From the NCBI RefSeq assembly GCF_003030465.1, contig NZ_CP028339.1, positions 1,488,001 through 1,552,000 on the forward strand: a stretch of DNA of 64,000 nt, read 5' to 3'. Of this stretch, positions 55,269 to 64,000 are shown piece by piece. The first letter of the stretch is position 1, and the number at the start of each line of letters is the position of its first letter. The translations under genes and the position numbers were made by a program. The notes beneath the pieces were generated by a model. It saw only the letters and a program-made list of their open reading frames with translations. It did no database searches and was not told the DNA's origin. Source of the DNA: Thauera aromatica K172 (GTDB taxonomy: Bacteria > Pseudomonadota > Gammaproteobacteria > Burkholderiales > Rhodocyclaceae).

Positions 55269-57212
55269 TCACGCTTCGACGATCATGCGCGAGCGCATCT
55301 CCATGTGCAGGGCGTGGCAGAAGTGGGTGCAGTAGCACCAGAACACGCCTGCCTTGTCGGCCTTGAAGGTCACCGACTTGGTTTCCTGCGGATTGACGAT
55401 GAAGTTGATGTTGTAGCGCTCGATCGCGAAGCCGTGGGTCAGATCCTCGATCTTGTCGAGGTTGGTGAGCACGATCGTGACCTCATCGCCCTTCCTGAGC
55501 TTGAACTCGCGCAGGCTGAAGGCGGGCGCCTGGCTGACGAGCTTCACCGTAACCTTGTTGCCATCGCGGAACACGCCCGACTCCTGGGGGCCGCGCACGG
55601 CGTTCGGGAACTGGTCGAGCTCGTAGATCTGTTTCGGCTTGATGATGTCGCGGCGGATGATGATGGAGTCGTGCGGCTCCGATGACACGGGGTTGTCGTG
55701 CACGAGCTTCATCTTTTCGCCGCTGATGTCGATCAGCTGTGAGGTCTCGGGGTGCAGCGGGCCGACCGGGAGGAAACGGTCCTTGGAGAACTTGTTGTCC
55801 GAGACTAGGAACTTGCCGTCGCAGTCGCGGGTTTCGCCCATCGAGGTAAAGCCGTGGCCGGGCTGGTAATGGACGTCGAGGCGATCGACGACGACGGTCA
55901 CGCTCTTGTCGCCCTGATAGGACTTGATCGCGCCGTCGATGCTCCACTTGACGATCTGGCTGTCGAGGAAGAGCGTGGTGTAGGCGTTGCCGCGGCCGTC
56001 GAAGGCGGTATGCAGCGGGCCGAGGCCGATCTCTGGTTCGGCGACCACCGCCTCGCGGGGCTCCTTCAGATTGCCGTCGAACCACTGCAGCACCTTCTCG
56101 TGGGCGATCAGGCTTGCGGAGGGGGAGAGCTTGCCGGCGCAGGCGTAGTACTTGCCGTCCGGGCTGATATTGACACCATGCGGGTTCTTGGGGACGGGCA
56201 CATAGCAGGTGAGGGCGGTCTTCGGGTCGGCGTTAGCGGCCTGGGTACCGTCGACGACCGGCACCTTGGAGTCGCCGTAGGTCTTGAACTTGCCGTCCCT
56301 GACGGCCTGCTCGATGCGGGCGATGTTGAAGAACAGGCATGAGTCCCATTCGGCGGACATCATGTCTTCATACTTGGCGCCCATCTCGGTGTTGTACTGG
56401 GTGGTGGCGGCGAGCTTGCCGTCGTAGGAGGAGGCGACGAGCTCGCAGTTGCCGTCGATCAGCACCTGCCAGCGCACTTCCATCGATTCCACGTCGACGC
56501 AGCTGAACAGCGAACGGTACTTCGCTTCGTCCTCGATGCCGACACCGACGTTCGGCAGCGGGATGGAGAATTCCGCGCCGCAGAACACACGCGTGCTGCG
56601 GTTGATCGCCGGATCCACCGGATCGCGCTTGTCCGGGAAGGTGCCGTGAAAGCCCTGAATGTTCGGCAGCTGGGTGATCTTGTCGCACTCCATCGTGTCC
56701 AGCCGAACGCGCGCCAAGCGGCAGTTGAGCTTGTCGTTCACGAACAGGTAGCGGCCGTCGTAGGTGCCGTCGGTGTACGACGGGTGCAGATGGTGGGTGT
56801 CGCCGGTGTGGTACTTCAGCGAGCCATCCGGATTCGTGCCGATGATCGCCTTCGATTCGTTGGTGATCCCCCAGCCGATCATGCAGTCGATGTTGAACAC
56901 CGGGATGCGCTTGAACTCCCGCCCCGAGGGCAGGCCGAACACGCGCACGTCGCCGGCGTGGCCGGCGCTGGAGAACATGTAGTAGGTGTCCAGTTGGCCG
57001 GGCGCGACCGAATAGTCGCCGCCGTGGGCGCCGGACGTGTCCGCGTGCGCCGTCGTCGCCGCGACCGCGCTGGCCGCGGTGTCGTCCTTGCACGCCGCCA
57101 GCCCGAACGAAATCCCCGCCCCGGCGAGGCCGGTAAAGGCCACCTTGTTCAAGAACCGGCGGCGGCTGTCGTCCGGCAGTCCGCTGTGCGGCGTGGTGTG
57201 CTTCTGGCTCAT
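55269..57212 (-). CDS. nosZ: Nitrous-oxide reductase, TAT-dependent (clade I)
   Basis: NosZ reduces N2O to N2 in the periplasm. The 647-aa protein has a TAT signal (DSRRRFLNKVAFTGLAGAG) and a seven-bladed propeller with CuZ histidines (HHLHP near residue 125, plus later His such as NPHGVN and GPLHTAFDG). A C-terminal cupredoxin with CuA ligands follows (FWCYCTHFCHALHMEM). The TAT signal places it in clade I. ATG 57212 follows GGAG; a TTG at 57233 could add seven residues. No FNR consensus was seen in the 286 nt upstream. Confidence 0.97.
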   Translation of the reverse strand: MSQKHTTPHSGLPDDSRRRFLNKVAFTGLAGAGISFGLAACKDDTAASAVAATTAHADTSGAHGGDYSVAPGQLDTYYMFSSAGHAGDVRVFGLPSGREFKRIPVFNIDCMIGWGITNESKAIIGTNPDGSLKYHTGDTHHLHPSYTDGTYDGRYLFVNDKLNCRLARVRLDTMECDKITQLPNIQGFHGTFPDKRDPVDPAINRSTRVFCGAEFSIPLPNVGVGIEDEAKYRSLFSCVDVESMEVRWQVLIDGNCELVASSYDGKLAATTQYNTEMGAKYEDMMSAEWDSCLFFNIARIEQAVRDGKFKTYGDSKVPVVDGTQAANADPKTALTCYVPVPKNPHGVNISPDGKYYACAGKLSPSASLIAHEKVLQWFDGNLKEPREAVVAEPEIGLGPLHTAFDGRGNAYTTLFLDSQIVKWSIDGAIKSYQGDKSVTVVVDRLDVHYQPGHGFTSMGETRDCDGKFLVSDNKFSKDRFLPVGPLHPETSQLIDISGEKMKLVHDNPVSSEPHDSIIIRRDIIKPKQIYELDQFPNAVRGPQESGVFRDGNKVTVKLVSQAPAFSLREFKLRKGDEVTIVLTNLDKIEDLTHGFAIERYNINFIVNPQETKSVTFKADKAGVFWCYCTHFCHALHMEMRSRMIVEA

Positions 57213-57507
57213 ATTGCTGTGCTCCGTTTTCAACGAGGGATGTGCTTGCAGGCTGGCGGTCGGTCGGTGATAGGCGGCCCGCGACCGGCCGCCGCGCGCT
57301 CGTCCCGGGCTTGCGACCGGCCCGGTGCGGAATCGAGAACAGGGAGAATTCTCAGCGTCTTCGGGCAGTCAAAACAGTTACAGAGCCAAACATATCCGAT
57401 CCGCACAGATGGCCCGGCGCACGGCAGTGGATGCCTGCCCTTTCAAGGCCTTGCAGAATTTGCCGGGGGACGGCCCCGCGCTGGCCGGCGCCGATACAAT
57501 GGCGTCC

Positions 57508-59799
<2,292 letters not shown>

Positions 59800-59878
59800 G
59801 TCCCGTTCCCTGCCTCGAACCCAGCCTGATCGCCACCGCGTTCCGGCCCCGGTCGGGTGCGCGCCGCGGGAACACAGA

Positions 59879-59907
59879 TTCGGTGTTTTATGGAAATTAG
59901 TTATAAT
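59879..59907 (+). promoter_or_regulatory. Candidate sigma-70 promoter of the sulfur cassette
   Basis: A perfect -10 TATAAT (59902-59907) lies in an AT-rich island, 17 nt after a weak -35 TTCGGT (59879-59884), about 125 nt upstream of the rhodanese gene. The AT-rich context stands out in this GC-rich genome. Confidence 0.45.
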
Positions 59908-60033
59908 AAAGTTACTTTTGATGTATTTTAAGTGATAAAGAGCCGCTCTATGCTCTGCCGACAACAATCGGGAAGCCGGTGTGCAGACGATGCCCTCGCT
60001 TCCGCCCCCCGACCGTCAGAGGAAACTGCAGTC

Positions 60034-61020
60034 ATGCTGAAAAAAGTCATTCTCCCCCTCGCCTTCGCCGCCGCCTTCTCTGCTTTCCCGGCGCTGGCCA
60101 CCACCCACACCCAGGCGCCGGCCAGCGCAGCCGCGGCGGTGGCCGCGACCCTGCCGCCGCTGATCGACGCGCAGGCGCTGAAGGCCCAGCTCGGCCGCAC
60201 CGACCTGCGCATCCTGGACATCCGCGCCGACAAGGACTACGCCGCCGGCCACATCCCGGGCGCGATCAACACCCCCTACGGCAAGTATCGCGGCCCGCAG
60301 GACAACCCCGGGCAGCTGCCGGCCGAGGCCGTGCTCACCGAACTGCTGCAGGCTGCCGGCGTCGATGCCGACACCCAGGTGGTGGTGGTCCATGGCGGCG
60401 CCAATCACACCGACTTCGGCGCCGCGGCGCGCGTCTACTGGACGCTGAAAGTCGGTGGCCTGACCCGGTTGTCGATCCTCGACGGCGGCACCAAGGCCTG
60501 GCAGGCGGCCGGCGGCGCGCTCGACAGCGCGGCGCCGGCGGTGGCGCGCAGCCGCTTCAGCTACCGCTACGATCAGGACCAGATCGTCAGCGGCGAGGAG
60601 CTCGCCGCCGCCCTCGAGGCCGACCAGGCCCCGGCGCTGATCGATGCGCGCCCGGCGAAGTTCTACTCCGGCGAGGTGCGTGTCGATGCCGCGGCGCGCT
60701 ACGGCACCCTGCCCGGTGCGCGTTCGCTCGACAACGCTCAGTTCTTCCCCGAGGGCGGCACCACGCTCAAGCCCGCGGGGGAACTGAAGGCGCTGGTGGC
60801 CCAGGCCGGTGCGGCCGATGCCCCGGCGGTGTCGTTCTGCAACACCGGCCACTGGGCGGCGACCAACTGGTTCGTGATGTCCGAGATCGCGGGCAACAAG
60901 CAGGTCAAGCTCTACCCCGAGTCGATCGTGGGCTGGAGCAAGAGCGCGCTGCCGATGGAAAATGAGCCCTCGCGCGTGACCGCCCTGATCCAGGACGTCA
61001 AGCGCGCGCTGGACAAGTGA
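60034..61020 (+). CDS. Periplasmic tandem-rhodanese sulfurtransferase
   Basis: This 328-aa protein has a signal peptide (MLKKVILPLAFAAAFSAFPALA) and two rhodanese domains. The first (LDIRADKDYAAGHIPGAINTPYG) lacks a catalytic Cys, having HGGANHTDFGAA in the loop. The second has the active loop VSFCNTGHWAATNW. This is the normal split in thiosulfate:cyanide sulfurtransferase-like proteins. It is the first gene of a cassette with a YeeE/YedE sulfur transporter 19 nt downstream, so it may deliver sulfane sulfur or process thiosulfate for import. Confidence 0.92.
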   Translation: MLKKVILPLAFAAAFSAFPALATTHTQAPASAAAAVAATLPPLIDAQALKAQLGRTDLRILDIRADKDYAAGHIPGAINTPYGKYRGPQDNPGQLPAEAVLTELLQAAGVDADTQVVVVHGGANHTDFGAAARVYWTLKVGGLTRLSILDGGTKAWQAAGGALDSAAPAVARSRFSYRYDQDQIVSGEELAAALEADQAPALIDARPAKFYSGEVRVDAAARYGTLPGARSLDNAQFFPEGGTTLKPAGELKALVAQAGAADAPAVSFCNTGHWAATNWFVMSEIAGNKQVKLYPESIVGWSKSALPMENEPSRVTALIQDVKRALDK

Positions 61021-61039
61021 CCGCGGCGGAGTTTCGGCA

Positions 61040-62185
61040 ATGCGACTGCTGATCCGGTTGTTGTTCGTCCTCGGCGGACTCGCCGGCGTGCTCGCGGTGA
61101 CGCTTGCCGCCGGCCTGCGCCAGGGCCTGCTGGCGCTGCTCGGTATCGGCTTCGGTGCGGCGCTGCAGGGCGCGCGCTTCGGTTTCACCACCGGCTGGCG
61201 CGACTACATCGAACGCCGCGACCCGCAAGGCCTGTGGGCGCAGATGCTGCTGCTCGCGCTGGCGGCGGCGCTGACCCTGCCGCTGCTGGCGGCCAATCCG
61301 GGCGAACTGGTGGGCGCGGTGGCGCCGCTGACGGTGAGCCTGGTGCTGGGGGCGTTCCTGTTCGGCGCCGCGATGCAGCTCGCCGACGGCTGCGGCTCGG
61401 GCACCTTGTACAAGGCCGGCGCCGGTGCGCCGCTGTCGGTGGTGGTGCTGCCCACCTTCGCCATCGGCAGCTTCGTCGGCGCTTCGCACCAGCCCGCCTG
61501 GATTGCCCTCGGCGGCTTGCCCGCGGTCGATCTGCTCGTCCTCGGCTGGCCGCTCGCCCTGCTCCTCACCGTCGCCGGCTGCGCCCTGGTGGCCTGGCTG
61601 GCGGCGCGCGGTGCGCGCCAGAACAGCCGGGCGCGGCTGAGCGGCGAGCCGGCCGCGCTGCGCAGCGCGCTCGATGCCGCATCGGGCTACGGCGGCTGGG
61701 CGCGGCGCTGGTGGATCGGCGCGCTCGTGCTGGCCGTGCTGTACACCGCGCACCTGGTCGTTGCCGGCCAGCCGTGGGGGATCGTCTACGGCATCGGCGT
61801 GTGGGGGGCGAAAGTCGCAGCGGCGCTGGGCTGGAGCCCGGTGGGCGATCCGTTCTGGGGGAGCGCGCCGCATGCGGCGCGGCTCACCGAGCCGGTGCTG
61901 GCCGACGTCACTTCGGTGACCAACCTCGGGCTGATCTACGGTGCCCTGGTGGCGGCGCGCTGGAACGGTGCGGCCGCATTCGCCACACCTTCGGCGCGGC
62001 GCCTGATCGCCGCCAGCGTCGCCGGGCTGGTGATGGGCTACAGCTCGCGGATGGCCTTCGGCTGCAACGTCGGCGCGTTCTTCGGCGGCGTCGCCTCGGC
62101 CAGCGTGCACGGCTGGGTGTGGTTCGCACTCGCTTTTGCCGGCTCGATCGTCGGTGTGCGGATTCGCCGCCGGGTGGCGGGCTGA
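61040..62185 (+). CDS. YeeE/YedE (TsuA-like) sulfur-compound transporter
   Basis: This 381-aa membrane protein has about ten helices. The two Cys-containing signature segments are MQLADGCGSGTLYKAG near residue 115 and MAFGCNVGAFFGGV near 340, the conserved cysteines that relay thiosulfate or sulfur in TsuA. The rhodanese gene upstream and the tiny membrane protein downstream form one unit. The likely role is uptake of thiosulfate or a similar sulfur compound. Confidence 0.9.
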   Translation: MRLLIRLLFVLGGLAGVLAVTLAAGLRQGLLALLGIGFGAALQGARFGFTTGWRDYIERRDPQGLWAQMLLLALAAALTLPLLAANPGELVGAVAPLTVSLVLGAFLFGAAMQLADGCGSGTLYKAGAGAPLSVVVLPTFAIGSFVGASHQPAWIALGGLPAVDLLVLGWPLALLLTVAGCALVAWLAARGARQNSRARLSGEPAALRSALDAASGYGGWARRWWIGALVLAVLYTAHLVVAGQPWGIVYGIGVWGAKVAAALGWSPVGDPFWGSAPHAARLTEPVLADVTSVTNLGLIYGALVAARWNGAAAFATPSARRLIAASVAGLVMGYSSRMAFGCNVGAFFGGVASASVHGWVWFALAFAGSIVGVRIRRRVAG

Positions 62186-62198
62186 AGGAGCGGACGAC

Positions 62199-62366
62199 AT
62201 GGACGGACAAAAACTCTTTCGCCTCGCGAGCGCGCTCTTCTGGGGGCTAGTGCTGGCACTGGTCGCGGTCGATACGCTCAATTCCAGCGGTGTGCGGGTC
62301 GAGCCGCCGCCGATCGCGCTCGGCAGCGGACAGATGGCCTCGGGCGGGCACTGCTCGGGACGCTGA
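62199..62366 (+). CDS. Small single-helix membrane protein of the YeeE cassette
   Basis: This 55-aa protein (MDGQKLFRLASALFWGLVLALV) has one membrane helix and a periplasmic tail ending in MASGGHCSGR, with a single Cys and His. AAGGAGCGGACGAC precedes the ATG and the gene lies 13 nt after yeeE, so it is very likely translated. The terminal GGHCSGR could bind a metal or carry sulfur; this is speculation. Confidence 0.75.
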   Translation: MDGQKLFRLASALFWGLVLALVAVDTLNSSGVRVEPPPIALGSGQMASGGHCSGR

Positions 62367-62581
62367 GCCCGGCCGGGGCCGTTCCGGCTTCCCGCTGGAC
62401 CGGGAGCGCACAAGCGCACCACCCATGCGCCCGCCGCGGCCGATGGCCCGGCGGACGGATGCGGTGGCCTTGCCGCAGGCCGTGCCGGACTTACATTCCG
62501 GCGCGCTTTAGTCTCCCCTTGTGTTCCATCCGCGGGCACAATGCCGGGCTGCAGTCTTTCCATCCGAGTCCCCGACCATCC

Positions 62582-63838
62582 ATGCGCTACGAATTCCTCG
62601 TGGGCCTGCGCTACACCCGTTCGCGCAAGCGGGCCCAGGGCCGAAACCGCTTCATTTCCTTCATTTCGCTGGTTTCCATGCTCGGCATCGCGCTCGGCGT
62701 TGCCGCGCTGATTGTCGTGCTCTCGGTGATGAACGGCTTCCAGGAGGAGCTGCGCACCCGCATCCTCGGCGTCGCCTCGCACATCCAGGTGCACAGCGTG
62801 GACGGCGGCCTCGAGGCCTGGCAGCAGGTCGCCGAGGAGGCGCAGCGCCATCCCGAAGTGAAGGCGGCGGCGCCCTACGTGCAGGAGCAGGGCATGCTGT
62901 CCTTCGACGAGGCGGTGCGGGGCACGATCGTGCGCGGGGTGATTCCGGCGGAAGAAGAGAAGGTCGCCGAGTTCGGCCGCCACATGCAGGCCGGCGCGTT
63001 CGAGGCGTTGCAGCCGGGACGCTTCGGCATCGTCCTCGGCCGCGACCTGGCCCACGCGCTGCGTGTGCGGATGGGCGACAAGCTCACCCTGATCGCCCCC
63101 CAGGGGCTGGTGACGCCGGCCGCGGTGCTGCCGCGGGTCAAGCAGTTCGAGGTCGTCGGCATTTTCGAGGCCGGCATGTACGAGTACGATTCCGCGCTCG
63201 CGCTGGTGCATCTGGCCGATGCCCAGGCGCTGTACCGGCTGGGCGATGCGGTGAGCGGCGTGCGGCTCAAGCTCGACGACCTCTTCGCCGCGCCACGGGT
63301 GGCGCGCGAGCTGGCGCTGACGGTCAGCCAGCCCGGGCTGGCGGTGGCCGACTGGACCCGCAGCCACGCCAACTTCTTCCGCGCGGTGGCGCTGGAAAAG
63401 ACGATGATGACCCTGATCCTGTTCCTGATCGTCGCCGTGGCCGCGTTCAACATCGTGTCCACGCTGGTGATGGCGGTGCAGGAAAAATATGCTGACATCG
63501 CCATCCTGCGCACCCTGGGGGCGAGCCCGGCGTCGATCATGGCGATCTTCGTGCTGCAGGGCACGATCATCGGCTTCGTCGGGCTGGCCGCGGGGGTGGC
63601 AGGCGGGCTGGCGATCGCGCACAACCTCGACGTGGTGATTCCGGCGCTGGAGGCGCTCACCGGCGCCACGCTGTGGAACAAGGAAATCTACTACATCAAC
63701 GAGCTGCCCTCGCAGGTGCTGGCGGCCGACGTCGTCTCGATCGTCTCGGTGTCCTTCGTCCTCACCCTGCTTGCCGCGCTGTACCCGAGCTGGCGGGCGT
63801 CGCGGGTCAATCCGGCGGAGGCGCTGCGCTATGAATGA
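62582..63838 (+). CDS. lolC: Lipoprotein-releasing system permease LolC/LolE
   Basis: This 418-aa permease moves outer-membrane lipoproteins from the inner membrane to LolA. It has the N-terminal YEFLVGLRYTRSRKR, a first helix with FISLVSMLGIALGVAALIVVLSVMNGF, a large periplasmic domain, then three helices with IAILRTLGASPASIMAIFVLQG and the C-terminal LYPSWRASRVNPAEALRYE. LolC and LolE cannot be separated confidently here; a single LolF-like protein is also possible. It overlaps lolD by 8 nt. Confidence 0.93.
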   Translation: MRYEFLVGLRYTRSRKRAQGRNRFISFISLVSMLGIALGVAALIVVLSVMNGFQEELRTRILGVASHIQVHSVDGGLEAWQQVAEEAQRHPEVKAAAPYVQEQGMLSFDEAVRGTIVRGVIPAEEEKVAEFGRHMQAGAFEALQPGRFGIVLGRDLAHALRVRMGDKLTLIAPQGLVTPAAVLPRVKQFEVVGIFEAGMYEYDSALALVHLADAQALYRLGDAVSGVRLKLDDLFAAPRVARELALTVSQPGLAVADWTRSHANFFRAVALEKTMMTLILFLIVAVAAFNIVSTLVMAVQEKYADIAILRTLGASPASIMAIFVLQGTIIGFVGLAAGVAGGLAIAHNLDVVIPALEALTGATLWNKEIYYINELPSQVLAADVVSIVSVSFVLTLLAALYPSWRASRVNPAEALRYE

Positions 63839-64000
63839 GACCGCGATCGTGCGCGATGGCGCCGGATCGGCGCCGGTGCTGGCCTGCGACGGCCTGGCCA
63901 AGCATTTCCGCGAGGGGGCGGAGGCGGTGAAGGTGCTCGACGGCGTCAGTCTGCGCGTCGGCCGCGGCGAGCACCTCGCCATCGTCGGCGCCTCGGGCTC
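63831..64000 (+). CDS. lolD: Lipoprotein-releasing system ATPase LolD, partial
   Basis: The start codon at 63831 lies inside the end of lolC. The visible 56 residues read MNETAIVRDGAGSAPVLAC, then GLAKHFREG, VKVLDGVSLRVGRGEHLAIVG and the beginning of Walker A (GASGS) at the window edge. The gene continues beyond 64000. Confidence 0.92.
   Translation, partial: MNETAIVRDGAGSAPVLACDGLAKHFREGAEAVKVLDGVSLRVGRGEHLAIVGASG

Noticed and set aside
60998-63982. Frame of about 990 codons opposite yeeE and lolC
   Set aside because: Antisense of three real genes; repetitive HRRHR-type composition, no start signal.

Overview
The window looks like the chromosome of a denitrifying betaproteobacterium of the Rhodocyclales (Thauera/Azoarcus type). 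The inference rests on very high GC with long antisense reading frames, a box-pathway benzoyl-CoA enzyme, a narK-narK-narGHJI cluster with a parvulin gene, a TAT-exported nitrous oxide reductase cluster in the order nosZ-R-x-D-F-Y, and ubiUV for oxygen-independent ubiquinone synthesis. Genus is an inference; no rRNA or tRNA gene was seen.

Layout. 1-2.8 kb: edge of a possible MksFE-type condensin operon (minus strand) and prfB with its programmed +1 frameshift. 3.1-5.5 kb: an orphan boxC and a VIT-family metal transporter. 5.6-13.5 kb: a complete histidine utilisation operon, hutI-hutG-yjiH-hutU-hutH-hutC, with two HutC-type TGTA-N2-TACA operators upstream. 13.85-17.1 kb: E1alpha-E1beta-E2 of a 2-oxoacid dehydrogenase without E3. 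17.4-18.2 kb: ompW behind two perfect FNR boxes. 18.4-21.8 kb: recJ and neighbours.

21.8-46.9 kb is an accessory region. It holds a truncated eamA copy, an AT-richer MocR regulator, norEF, and a tightly packed plus-strand operon ccoG-cysI-DUF934-eamA-serC-hisC-argD. This operon joins siroheme reduction of sulfite or nitrite, three aminotransferases and a DMT exporter. I do not recognise it as a described pathway and rate it the best candidate for a new system. IS scars follow (IS1634-like, IS66), then narK1-narK2-narGHJI-ppiC, a cytochrome c gene cut off just before its heme motif, an IS1595-family scar, and the tail of a second MocR gene. Fragments of one eamA/MocR pair and parts of another on both sides of the nar genes suggest duplication and rearrangement.

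46.9-57.2 kb: ubiUV and the nos cluster, in which nosY appears fused by deletion to the end of nosL. 57.5-64 kb: a YgiQ-type radical SAM protein, a rhodanese-YeeE-small membrane protein sulfur cassette, and lolC plus the start of lolD.

Together the window supplies electron acceptors (nitrate uptake and reduction, N2O reduction, accessory subunits for NO reduction), anaerobic quinone synthesis and an FNR-controlled outer membrane porin, alongside catabolism of histidine, aromatic CoA thioesters and 2-oxoacids. nirS/nirK, norCB, nosL (intact), cysJ/cysH and regulators such as narXL are not in the window.
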